Source: Zea mays
Lineage: Eukaryota > Streptophyta > Magnoliopsida > Poales > Poaceae
DNA: 64,000 nt
Direction of reading: 5' to 3'
Assembly: GCF_902167145.1 (NCBI RefSeq)
Contig: NC_050096.1
Location: forward strand, 79,666,683-79,730,682
The notes under the pieces were generated by a model. The model was not told where the DNA came from. It made no database searches and saw only the letters and a list, made by a program, of their open reading frames with translations. A program made the position numbers and the translations under genes. Positions 53,682 to 64,000 of the stretch are shown here, piece after piece. How positions within the stretch are numbered: the first letter of the stretch is position 1; every line of letters starts with the position of its first letter.

Positions 53682-56366
53682 CTATTTGGGGTCGAGCTTG
53701 GAGCCGATCCGAACTTTCTTGCTGGTGTTATTGCTGGGGTCGAGAGGGGCGGACTTAACCGCCTCAGCTGGTTTGAAGTTGCCGACGTGGTGCCTCGCAT
53801 CGGGCGCCTCCTTGGAGAGGCGTTCTAGGTCGGCGACGAGGGCCTCGGACTCGGCGAGGGCCTCAGCATACTCCACGCATTCCATGTCGCATTCGTACGT
53901 GTGGTGGTACGTGGATCCGACGGTGATGATCCCGTTGGGGCCTAGCATCTTGAGCTTGAGGTAGGTGTAGTTGGGGACTACCATGAATTTGGCGTAGCAC
54001 GGTCTTCCCAACACCGCGTGGTAGGTCCCTCGGAACCCGACCACCTCGAAGGTGAGGGTTTCCTTTCAGAAGTTGGGGGGAGTCCTGAAGCAGACGGGCA
54101 AGTAAATCTGCCCGAGGGGCAGGATACACTTTCCGGTTGCTATCCCGTAGAAGGGTGCCGCACCGGCCCAGACCTCGGACCGATCAACCCCCAAGAGTCC
54201 CAGGGTCTCGGTGTAGATGATGTTGAGGCTGCTGCCTCTGTCCATGAGGACCTTGGAGAGCCTAACATTGCCGATGATCGGGTCGACGACGAGCGGGTAC
54301 CACCCTAGGTTTGGCACGAAGTCAGGGTGGTCGCCTCGGTCGAAGGTGATAGGCTTGTCGGACCAGTCTAGGTAGACTGGCGCTACCACCTTCACCGAGC
54401 AGACCTCTCGGCGCTCCTGCTTGCGGTGCCGAGCCGAGGCGTTCGCCACCTGCCCGCCGTAGATCATGAAGCAGTTGTGGACCTCCGGGAACTCCTCTTC
54501 CTTGTCGCCCTCCTTCTTGTTGTTGCCTTGGCCCTTGCCATCTTCCGTCGGGGGCCCGGCCTTATGGAAGTAGCGCCAGAGCATGACACATTCTTCAAGG
54601 GTTTGCTTGACGGGACCCTGGTGATAGGGGCACGGCTCCTTGAGCATCTTGTCGAACACGCCGGCCCTTCCAGGAGGCTTCCGAGGGTTCCTGTGCTTGG
54701 CAGCAGCGACGAGATTTGCGTCAGCAGCGTCGCGCTTTGCTTGCACCTTTTTCCTGGTCTTCTTCTTCACGCCACGCTGGGCGGACGCCTCGGGGGCGTC
54801 TTCCTTCGGCTCTCCTTGAGGCTGCTTGTCTTTCTGGAACATGGCTTCGACCACTTCCTGACCCGAGGCGAACTTGGTGGCGACGTCCATCAATTCACTC
54901 ACCTTGGTGGGAGTCTTGCGCCCCAACTTGCTCACCAGGTCTCGACAAGTGGTGTCGGTGAGGAAAGCCTCGATGACATCCAAGTCAGTAATGTTGGGCA
55001 GCTCAGTGCACTGCTTCGAAAACCGCCGGATGTACTCTCGGAGGGATTCCCCTGGCTGCTGGCGGCAGCTTCGGAGATCCCATGAATTCCCAGGGCACAC
55101 GTACGTGCCTTGGAAATTTCCCGCGAAGGCCTTGACCAGGTCGTCCTAGTCGGAGATCTGCGCAGGAGGCAGATGCTCCAGCCAGGCCCGGGCAGCATCA
55201 TAGAGGAAAAGGGGGAGGTTGTGGATGATGAGGTTGTCGTCGTCCGCCCCTCCCAACTGGCATGCCAGCCGGTAATCCGCGAGCCACAACTCTAGACTCG
55301 TCTCCCCCGAGTACTTGGTGATGGTAGTCGGGGCTTGGAACCGGGCGGGGAACGGCGCTCGTCGTATGGCTCGGCTGAAGACTCGTGGACTGGGTGGCTC
55401 CGGCGAGGGACTCTGATCCTCCTCACTATCGCAGCATCCCCCGCGCCTGGGGTGGTAGCCTCGGCGCACCTTCTCCTCGAGACGGGCTCGAGGGTCGTGA
55501 CGGTGCTGCTCGTCACCGAGGCAATCCCGGGTGGCAGGTGCCTCGTCCCGCGTGCGCTCGGGATGGACCGAGGCCTCCCGCATGCGTCGAGAGGACACCG
55601 TGTGATGCTCCGAGGGGTCAGCCCGCCTTCGAGAGGCAGAGCTCTTGGCTCGTCGAACTGCGGCACCTTCCAGGAGATCCTTAAGTTCGCCCTGGATACG
55701 CCGTCCCTCGGTGGTGGATGGCTCCGGCATGGTTCGAAGTAGCATCGCCGCTGCAGCTAGATCCTGGCCGGACCCGCTGACGGCCGGGGGCAGCGCTGCC
55801 CTGGCGTTGCTAACGATACGGCGCTGGACATCCCGGGCCCGATGGCGGGCTCCTCCGGCGAGGGTCCGGCCTGCCCACTCCTGCTCGATGTTCTGTCGGA
55901 GCTGCACAAGTCACCCTGCTTCCTCATCGACTTTGGCCTGCATCTCGCGGATTTGCTCGAGCTGTGTATCCTGACCCCCCGCAGGGACTGGGACCACAGC
56001 TAGCTCCTGCGGGATGTCAACACGAGATGCGGGCCCAGGGGGATCGCCCACCTCCGGCATGCCGAGGTGGTTGCCTTCGTCGTGATCTCCCTGATCGACG
56101 TGGAAACATTCGTGACTTGGGCCATAGCCCTCGTCATCAAGGTCGTGGCCATCGTCAGAGCAACCGGAGAGGCAGTGGTCACATGCGGACATGAAGTCCC
56201 GCATGGCACCGGGATCACCGAGGCCAGAGAAATCCCAACCAAAGTCGGGGTCGTCCTCTTCCTCGGAACCCACCGGTCCGGAGGTTGAGACGGCTGTCAG
56301 TCGATCCCAGGATGACCACATATGGTACCTCAAAAGGTTTGGATATGCCCTTGCGAAAGCGCTCAC
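53682..56366 (-). pseudogene. gag: Gag and protease of element F
   Basis: One frame runs from a Met near 56366 to the TAG at 53682, broken by TGA at 55911, TAG at 55146 (replacing Trp) and TGA at 54066. The N-terminal part is acidic and low complexity (SEEEDDPDFGW, DDGHDLDDEGYG), then a basic region rich in Arg/Ser, then the capsid-like stretch FQAPTTITKYSG to AWLEHLPPAQISDWDD (with the stop at that W). A Lys-rich linker and a C-P-Y-H, E-E-C zinc-like motif follow. The protease motif reads VLMDRGSSLNI where other Tat elements have DGGS or DTGS. The leader of about 600 bp upstream has no supported gene. Confidence 0.85.
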
Positions 56367-56968
56367 CGAAGCGGGGTCGCTAGGTGGATCGAAGCTGAAT
56401 CAAAAGGGAACAGGGTGGAATACGGACGGTACCTCTTGGTCGATGGAGGGTGGTGAAGTCGCGTCGGGGACGGAACGCACTGCCATCTCAGGTACGAGGC
56501 TAACGCCCAGCAGGTCCTTTGCGAGGGCGCTGGCGTCATCAGCCCGCTTGGGGCTGGCACGTTGTGGGAAGCGACGCTCATCGTTGTCTCAGGCACGAGG
56601 ACAACACCCGATATGTCCCCCGGAGGAGTGCCGGCGTTGTCGACTCGCTCCGGTTCCACAGCCGATAAAGTGTCGCCTCCTGCGTGGCCACGGTTGCCCT
56701 GTCTCCGTCTCCTCCGGCGAGGAGGGTGTGGGGACAACTCGAGTGCTCCTCCTCTGCCGTGGAGGGATGCCGTCGTCGAGTTCGCCACCGTCGGGCGAGC
56801 TGACTGTCGTCGTTGTCATGCTGCGAGGGGAGGAGTACCATGTCGTAGCTGCTGTCGAGGGACATGAACTCGAGACTCCCAAAGCGGAGCACCGTCCTAG
56901 GCTGAAGAGGTTGCTGAAGTCTGCCCATCTGGAACTCAACGGGAAAGTATTCGTTAACACGCAGCAGG

Positions 56969-56986
56969 CCCCTACCTGGCGCACCA
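56969..56986 (-). other. Primer-binding site of element F
   Basis: The minus strand reads TGGTGCGCCAGGTAGGGG two bases after the LTR end. It begins with TGG as required to pair with a tRNA CCA end; which tRNA it fits I do not assign without a search. It fixes the 5' LTR end at 56989. Confidence 0.7.
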
Positions 56987-56988
56987 AC

Positions 56989-58372
56989 TGTCGGCGTTTC
57001 GAACCCGGGGGGTCCCTGGACCGACTAGTAAATGTGTCGTTGTGTGTCCCTGCCCAAATGGGTTGGTGCGAGATGGAACACAAGGGGAGATCAAGCCTTG
57101 TATTATCCTGCACCAGGGTGCTCGTAGTAGGGGTTACAAGCGTTGCGAGAGAGCGAGAGTGGGAGAGCGAGTAGGAGAGAGCGCGAGAGAGAGGGTGAGG
57201 GTCTGGCCCTGCCCGTCTTCTCCCGTCCCTTTGTCGTGCGTCTACTCGTCCTCCTGTCGTGCCCCCCCTCCTTTTTTCCTCTCCTCCTCGTGGGGCCCTG
57301 GACACCCCCTTTTATAGACACAAGGAGATGCCCAGCTATACAATAGGGGTGTAGCTTAGAGCTAACGTGGCCGGCAGGGAAGTGCCCTGAGCCCTGTACA
57401 GATAATAACGTGGCCATCGCGGGAGCGACTTGAGCCCTATAGAGGTAGTAATGTGGCCGTCGGAGAAGTGCCTTGAGCCCTGTAGCGGCATAGCTGATGG
57501 CGCGGCATGGATCCTGCTAACGTCTCCTTGCTTCCGTAGGGGGCTTGAGAACCACCGACGTCATGGACGCACGCGGGGAGCCATCATTACCTGTTACCAG
57601 GGTAAGCTAGATGGGACGCTGGTCTTGTTCTTTTGTAGCCTGAGCTAGCTAGGAACAGGGTAATGATGTATCCCTTGGGGCACGGTCGATCTGAGCCTGA
57701 GGCTGGGCGAGGCGGCGGCTCCTCCGAGGCCGAGGCTGAGGCCGAGGCCCAGGGTCGGGCGAGGACATGACTCTTCCAGAGGTCGAGGCTGAGGCTGAGC
57801 CCTGGGGTCGGGCGAGGCCGAGATTTCCTCCCGAGGCTGAGGCCGAGATCGAGGCCTGAGGTCGGGCGAGGCGGAGCTTCCTGTTGCGCCTGAGGCTGGT
57901 CTTTGCTGTTGTCGGTTTCACCTGGGTGGTTGGCATAGCAGCCGGAGCGGGGCGGGTGGCGCTGTTTTCCTGTCAGATCGGTCAGTGAAAGGGCGAAGCA
58001 ACTGCGGTCACTTCGACCTTGTCGAATCAGGCACGCGTGTCAGGATAAGGTGTCAGGCGATCCCAGCATTGAATGTGCATGCAATACGGTCGGCTGGTAA
58101 GGCGATTTGGCCAAGGTCGCTTGCACGACAAGGCTTGCCTTTGGCTGAGCCGAGGGTGTGCTTACTGCTTGAGGAGACCCTCGAGCGAGACGTGAATTCG
58201 TCCGGGACTACTGTTCCTGCCCGAGGCTAGGCTCGGACGAGGCGAGATCGCGTCCCTTGGTAAACGAAGCTTTGACTTTGACTCGAACTATCAGTCTTCA
58301 TGGTTTGCTTTGAAGGTGTTTACCAGTCTTGATTAGGAGTGTTGGGGGTACCCCTAATTACGGTACCCAACA
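56989..58372 (-). repeat. 5' LTR of element F (1384 bp)
   Basis: On the minus strand it starts TGTTGGGTACCGTAATTAGG at 58372 and ends ACGCCGACA at 56989. It contains a minus-strand TATA (57310-57316), two 43-bp tandem repeats (57389-57474) and a CGAGG/CTGAGG low-complexity part (57710-57870). The TSD ATGAG lies outside at 58373-58377. Confidence 0.9.
57310..57316 (-). promoter_or_regulatory. TATA box in the 5' LTR of F
   Basis: The minus strand reads TATAAAA in GTCTATAAAAGGGGGTGTCC. The 3' LTR keeps it at 25489-25495. Likely core promoter of F. Confidence 0.6.
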
Positions 58373-58377
58373 ATGAG

Positions 58378-61321
58378 GGTTTACCTCATCCAAAGCAATT
58401 GCGCGCAATAGTGGCTTGCGACAATATACTCGGCTTTGGCGGTAGAAAGAGCTACTGAATTTTGTTTCTTTGAAGCCCAAGACACCAGGGATCTTCCCAA
58501 AAACTAACAAGTCCCTGATGTGCTCTTTCTATCAATTTTACACCATGCCCAATCAGCATCTGAATACCCTATTAAGTCAAAAGTGGATCCCTTGGGGTAC
58601 CAAAGACTTAGGTGTATAAACTAAATATCTCATTATTCTTTTCACATCCCTAAGGTGAACTTCCATAGGATCGGCTTGGAACCTTGCACACATGCATACA
58701 AAAAGCATAATATCCAGTCGAGATGCACATAAATAGAGTAAAGATCCTATCATCGACTGGTATACCTTTTGATCTACTGATATACCTCCTGTGTCGAGGT
58801 CGAGATGCCCATTGGTTCCCATGGGTGTTTTGATGGGCTTGGCATCCTTCATTCCAAACTTGTTGAGTATGTCTTGAATGTACTTCGTTTGGCTGATGAA
58901 GGTGCCCTCTTGGAGTTGCTTGATTTGAAATCCTAGATAATACTTCAACTCCCCCATCATAGACATCTCGAATTTTTGAATCATAATCTTACTAAACTCT
59001 TCACAAGTTGATTTGTTAGTAGACCCAAATATGATATCATCAACATAAATTTGGCACACAAACAAATCATTTGCAATCGTTTTAGTAAAGAGAGTAGGAT
59101 CGGCTTTACTGACTTTGAAGCCATTAGTGATAAGGAAATCTCTTAGGCATTCATACCATGCTCTTGGGGCTTGCTTGAGCCCATAAAGCGCCTTAGAGAG
59201 TTTATACACATGGTTAGGGTACTCACTATCTTCAAAGCCGGGAGGTTGCTCAACATAGACCTCTTCCTTGATTGGTCCATTGAGGAAGGCACTCTTCATG
59301 TCCATTTGATAAAGCTTGAAGCCATGGTAAGTAGCATAGGCAAGTAATATACGAATTGACTCAATCCTAGCTACGGGTGCATAGGTTTCACCGAAATCCA
59401 AACCTTCGACTTGTGAATAGCCCTTGGCCACAAGTCGGGCTTTGTTCCTTGTCACCACACCATGCTCATCTTGCTTGTTGTGGTACACCCACTTGGTACC
59501 TACAGCATTTTGATTAGGGCGTGGAACAAGATGCCATACCTCATTCCTTGTGAAGTTGTTGAGCTCCTCTTGCATTGCCAACACCCAATCCGAATCTCTT
59601 AATGCATCTTCCACCCTGTATGGCTCAATAGAAGACACAAAAGAGTAATGTTCACAAAAATGTGCAACTCGAGATCGAGTAGTTACCCCCTTATGAATGT
59701 CACCGAGAATTGAGTTCATGGGGTGATCTCTTTGAATCGCTTGGTGGACTCTTGGGTGTGGCGGTCTTTGACCCTATACTTCCTGATCATCTTCCTTGTC
59801 TTGATCATTGTCATCTGCCCCTTGATCGTTGTCCTCCTCTTGAGGTGGCTCATCTTCTTAATCTTCTTCTTCATTGTCTTGAGTCTGATCCTCATCTTGA
59901 GTTGGTGGAGATGCTTGATTTGAAGATGATGGTTGATCTTGTGCTTGTGGAGGCTTTTCGGATTCCTTAGGACACACATCCCCAATGGACATGTTCCTTA
60001 GCACGACACACGGTGCCTCCTCATCATCTAGCTCATCAAGATCAACTTGCTCTACTTGAGAGCCATTAGTCTCATCAAACACAATGTCACAAGAAACCTC
60101 AACTAATCCAGTGGATTTGTTGAAGACTCTATATGCCCTTGTGTTTGAGTCATAACCAAGTAAAAAACATTCTACAGCCTTAGGAGCAAATTTAGATTTT
60201 CTACCTCTTTTAACAAGAATAAAGCATTTGCTACCAAAGACTCTAAAATATGAAACATTGGGCTTTTTACCGGTGAGGAGTTCATATGATGTCTTGTTGA
60301 GGATTCGGTGAAGATATAACCGGTTGATGGAGTAGCATGCGGTGTTAATTTTCTCAGCCCAAAATCGGTCCGGAGTCTTGTACTCATCAAGCATGGTCCT
60401 TGCCATGCCCAGTAGAGTTCTATTCTTCCTCTCTACTACACCATTTTGCTGAGTTGTGTAGGCAGAAGAGAACTCATGCTTGATACCTTCCTCCTCAAGA
60501 AAGCCTTCAATTTGAGAGTTCTTGAACTTCGTCCCGTTGTTACTTCTTGTTTTCTTGATCCTTAATCCGAACTCATTTTGAGCCCATCTCAAGAATCCGT
60601 TTAAGGTCTCTTGGGTTTGTGATTTTTCCTGCAAAAAGAACACCCAAGTGAAGCGAGAATAATCATCCACAATGACTGGACAGTACTTACTCCCACCGAT
60701 GCTTATGTAAGCTATCGGGCCGAATAGATCCATGTGGAGTAGTTCAAGTGGCATGTCGATTGTCATGATGTTCTTGTATGGATGATGGGCACCAACTTGC
60801 TTCCCTGCTTGACATGCGCTACAAACCCTGTCTTTCTCAAAATGGACATTTATTAGTCCCAAAATGTGTTCTCTTTTTAGAAGCTTGTGAAGATTCTTCA
60901 TCCCAACATGGGCTAGTCGGCGATGCCAGAGCCAACCCATATTAGTCTTAGCAATTAAGCAAGTATCGAGTTCAGCTCTATCAAAATCAACTAAGTACAG
61001 CTAACCCTCTAATACTCCCTTAAATGCTACTGAATCATCACTTCTTCTGAAGACAGTAACACCTATATCCGTAAAAAGACAGTTGTAGCCCATTTTATAT
61101 AATTGAGAAACAGAAAGCAAGTTGTAATCTAAAGAATCTACAAGAAAAACATTGGAAATAGAGTGGTCAGGAGATATTGCAATTTTACCAAGTCCTTTGA
61201 CCAAACCTTGATTTCCATCCCCGAATGTGATAGCTCTTTGGGGATCTTCGTTTTTCTCGTAGGAGGAGAACATCCTTTTCTCCCCTATCATGTGGTTTGT
61301 GCACCCGCTATCAATTATCTA
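58378..61321 (-). pseudogene. pol: Pol of element E: protease to RNase H, decayed
   Basis: Begins with a TAG at 61319-61321 followed by [10 protein letters not shown], the protease site. A further TAG at 61001 interrupts the GAG-pre-integrase part. Integrase (60940 downward) has WHRRLAH, CSACQ, MDLFGP and NGVVERKNR; its second catalytic Asp is in a variant motif TRSNNGTKF, where relatives have IRSDNGSEF, so the Asp is lost. TAA at 59858 and TAG near 59775 break the acidic linker. RT (from about 59720) has [12 protein letters not shown] and YVDD. A 5-bp deletion near 58600 shifts the frame before RNase H, which continues to 58378 and then, past F, at 25170. Dead, but clearly homologous to D and H. 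Confidence 0.88.
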
Positions 61322-61358
61322 ACTTGAGCTCCTGGATGCATAAACGTACAAAACAAGT

Positions 61359-63972
61359 TTAGGCCTTGTTCTTAGGTACCCAAATGGTCTTGGGTCCTTT
61401 CACATTAGAAACAAGCACCTTGGGTACCCAAACACAAGTCTTGGAGCCCTTGTGTTTGCCCCCAACATATTTGGCAACTACTTTGCCTGATTTGTTAGTT
61501 AAAACATAGGATGCATCAAAAGTTTTAAATGAAACATTAGGTTCATTTGATGCAGTAGGATATTTCCTTTTAGGCATTTAATGTGAGTGGAATGCCTAGA
61601 GCTAGATGCCTCATTCTTGTACATAAAAGCATGATGGGAAGCAGAATGAGACTTTCTAGCATGAATTTTTCTAATCTTATGCTCAGGATAACCGGCAGGA
61701 TATAAAATGTAACCCTCGTTATCCTGAGTCATGGGAGATTTGTCCTTAACAAAATTAGACAATCTTTTAGGGGCATTAAGTTTGACATTGCTTCCCTGTT
61801 GGAAACCAATGCCATCCTTGATGCCAGGGCGTCTCCCATTGTAGAGCATGCTTCTGGCAAATTCAAAATTTTCATTCTCTATCTCATGCTCATTAATTTT
61901 AGTAGTTAGTTGAGCTATGTGATCATTTTGTTCTTTAATTAAAGCTAGGTGATCATGAATAGTGTCAACAATAACATCTCTACATCTAGTACAAATAGAG
62001 ACATGATCAACACTAGATGTAGAGGGTTTGCAAACATTTAATTCATCAATCTTAGCATGTCAAATAGCATTCTCATCTCTAAGATTGAAAATAGAAGCAT
62101 TGCAAACATTTAAATCTTTAGCTTTTGAAACTAAACTAGCATTTTCAATTTTAAGGCTAGAAATTGATTCATTCAATTTATCAATCTTAGTAATCAAACT
62201 AGCATTATCATTTTTAAGATTGACAATTGAATCATGACAAACATTTGATTTTTCAACCTTAGCAAGTAAATTATCGTTCTCATTTCTAAGGTTGGAAATG
62301 GTGTCATGGCAAATGCTAAGCTCCTTAGTCAAATTTTCATTCTTTTCTACTTCCTAAGCATAAGCATTCTTTACCTTAACGTGCTTTTTGTTTTCCTTGA
62401 CAAGGAATTCCTCTTGGCTATCCAAGAGTTCATCCTTCTCATGAATAGCACCTATTAATTCATTCAATTTTTCTTTTTGTTGCATGTTAAGATTGGCAAA
62501 AAGACTAAGCAAATCATCCTCATCTTCACTAGAGCTACCCTCATCACTAGATGTTGTATATTTAGTGGAGGCTCTAGATTTTACCTTCTTCTTTTTGTCG
62601 TCCTTTGCCATGAGGCACTTGTGGCCGAAGTTTGGGAAGAGGAGGCCCTTGTTGACGGCGATGTTGGTGGCGTCCTCGTCGGAGGAGGAGTCGGTGGTGC
62701 TCTCGTCAGAGTCCCATTCCCGACACATGTAGGCATCGCCGCCCTTCATCTTGTAGTATCTCTTCTTCTCCTTCTTCTTCCCCCTCTTGTCGTTGTCCCT
62801 GTCACTATCACTAGACATAGTACATTTAGCGATAAAATGACCGGGCTTACCACATTTGTAGCATACTTTCTTGGAGCGGGGTTTATAATCCTTCCCCCTT
62901 CTTTGTTTGAGGATTTGGCGGAAGCTCTTGATGATGAACGTCATTTCCTCGTTGTCGAGCTTGGAGGTGTCGATGGGGAGCCTACTTGATGTAGACTCTT
63001 CTTTCTTTTATTCCGTTGCTTTGAATGCAACGAGTTGCACCTCGGGTGTGGAGGTGCCGCCTTGCTCGACGATTTGTTTGGAGCCTTTGATCATCAACTC
63101 AAAGCTCACAAACTTTCCTATCACTTCATCAGGAGACATTAGCTTATATCTAGGATCACCACGTATTAATTGAACTTGAGTAGGATTACGAAATACGAGT
63201 GATCTAAGAATAACCTTGACCATTTCATGGTCATCCCATTTTGTGCTCCCGAGGTTGCGCACTTGATTCACCAAGGTCTTGAGCCAGTTGTACATAGCTT
63301 GTGGCTCCTTTCCTTGGTTGAGGATGAATCGGCCGAGCTCCCCCTCGATCATCTCCCGCTTGGTGATTTTGGTCACCTCATCTCCCTCGTGTGCGGTCTT
63401 GAGCACGTCCCAAATCTCCTTGGCACTTTTCAACCCTTGCACCTTATTATACTCCTCTCGACATAGAGAGGCGAGGAGTATAGTAGTGGCTTAGGAGTTG
63501 AAGTACCGGATTTGGGTGACCTCGTTTGAGTCGTAGCCTTCATCCCCACGGATGGTACCTGCGCTCCAAACTCAACAATGTCCCAAATGCTAGCGTGGAG
63601 TGAGGTTAGATGATGCCTCATTTTATCACTCCACATACAATAATCTTCATCATCAAAAACCGGTGGTTTGCCTAATGGGACAGAAAGTAAAGGAGCGTGT
63701 TTGGAAATGCAGGGATAGTGTAGGGGGATCTTACTAAACTTCTTGCGCTCATGGCGCTTAGAACTGACGGACGGAGCGTCAGAGGTGGAGGGCGACGAAG
63801 AATCGGTCTCGTAGTAGACCACTTTCTTCATTTTCTTCTTGTCACCACTCCGGTGTGACTTGATGCGGGGAGGTGATTCCTCCCTTCGTTTGTCGCCGGA
63901 CTCCCTTGATGGAGCCTTCCCGTGGCTTATGGCCGTTTCCATCTCCCTCTTAGTGGATCCTCCCGACATCAC
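61359..63972 (-). pseudogene. gag: Gag of element E, decayed
   Basis: Starts near 63972 (MMSGGSTKREME). The Copia-type gag region is readable (GKPPVFDDEDYCMWSDKMRHHL), with a frameshift and stop near 63430-63490, continuing in another frame (63442-63008, LKSAKEIWDVLKTAHEGDEV). After a stop at 63008 the frame holds the zinc knuckle CYKCGKPGHFIAKCT (near 62850) and a coiled-coil part with stops at 62354 and 62060. Last piece 61577-61359 ends in IWVPKNKA, like the WVPKTQA end of H. It has several stops and at least one indel, and is the oldest gag in the window. The PBS and 5' LTR should lie just beyond 64000. Confidence 0.85.
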
Positions 63973-64000
63973 TTCGAGTGGTTAGACTCTAAATGAAGTA

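Larger units (their letters stand above)
25171..58372 (-). mobile_element. Element F: large Tat-lineage Ty3/gypsy element, split by G and H
   Basis: F has a 5' LTR at 56989-58372, a primer-binding site, gag, pol with two RNase H domains, a long 3' region and a 3' LTR at 25171-36845 (interrupted by G). The target duplication ATGAG flanks it in E. Subtracting G and H with their duplications leaves about 13.8 kb, the size class of large grass Tat elements such as Grande or Huck. I do not assign a family name. pol is downstream of gag in one reading frame with many stops and indels. Several kilobases with tandem repeats and an antisense unit lie between pol and the 3' LTR. Confidence 0.87.
23003..64000 (-). 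mobile_element. Element E: oldest Copia/Sirevirus layer, split by F, 3' LTR cut by D
   Basis: E reads on the minus strand: gag (63972 down to 61359), pol (61321 down to 58378), then after the 33 kb insertion F the end of RNase H (25170-24892), 3' untranslated region and a 3' LTR (24048-23003) truncated by D. The TSD ATGAG at 25166-25170 and 58373-58377 proves that the two halves are one element. The 5' LTR and PBS lie just right of the window, since the gag Met is only 28 bases from the edge. LTR and protein sequence are very close to D, so it is also Opie-like. It has the most coding damage. Confidence 0.87.

Noticed and set aside
53467..53964. 165-codon plus-strand frame opposite F's RT
   Set aside because: Shadow of the RT and gag-pol linker on the other strand; no start context or domain.
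62477..62989. 170-codon plus-strand frame rich in Leu/Val opposite E's gag
   Set aside because: Hydrophobic run is the complement of Lys/Glu/Asp-rich gag codons, including the zinc-knuckle region. Not a membrane protein gene.
1..64000. Host genes, tRNA genes, microRNA or a new defence or biosynthetic system
   Set aside because: Every stretch could be assigned to a retrotransposon part by boundaries, homologous motifs or colinearity with another element; the GC-rich leftovers in F gave no convincing protein family.

Overview
The window looks like intergenic DNA of a large grass genome, most likely maize (Zea mays) or a close Andropogoneae relative. Essentially all 64 kb belongs to LTR retrotransposons inserted into one another. 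I see no host gene, no tRNA or rRNA gene and no CRISPR-like array. The maize suggestion rests on Sirevirus LTRs carrying CACCGGACTGTCCGGTG palindromes. Elements D and E resemble the maize Opie type and H the Ji type, from memory of those families.

Eight elements, called A to H here, can be separated by LTR ends, primer-binding sites, polypurine tracts and target-site duplications (TSDs). E is the oldest host layer: a Copia/Sirevirus on the minus strand, running from 23003 to beyond 64000. Two insertions split it. On the left, Copia D (plus, 18670-23002) sits in E's 3' LTR. D is cut by Gypsy B (minus, 10551-18669), B is cut by the LTR of Gypsy C (minus, 7761-10550), and that LTR is cut by Gypsy A (plus, 1-7760). 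On the right, E's RNase H region is cut by F, a Tat-lineage Gypsy element (minus, 25171-58372, TSD ATGAG). F is itself split by G, a complete Tekay-like chromovirus with a gag deletion (plus, 25842-36088, TSD GACGC), and by H, a nearly intact Ji-like Sirevirus (plus, 39308-48481, TSD CGTTC).

Nesting gives relative ages: E is older than D, B, C and A in that order, and E is older than F, which is older than G and H. Coding decay agrees. E and F carry many stops and indels; B and D carry several; A, G and H each carry a single in-frame amber codon interrupting their pol or gag-pol reading frame (A also has an altered protease motif and G an older gag/protease deletion).

Points of interest: D and E lie tail to tail and form a roughly 2.2 kb inverted repeat; G has lost gag yet keeps a well preserved pol and equal-length LTRs; F has an antisense TATA/ORF unit and two tandem-repeat blocks between pol and its 3' LTR, with H inserted between them; H and E share an amber codon just before the protease motif; palindrome modules differ in copy number between H's two LTRs. 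I did not find a new defence, metabolic or regulatory system.
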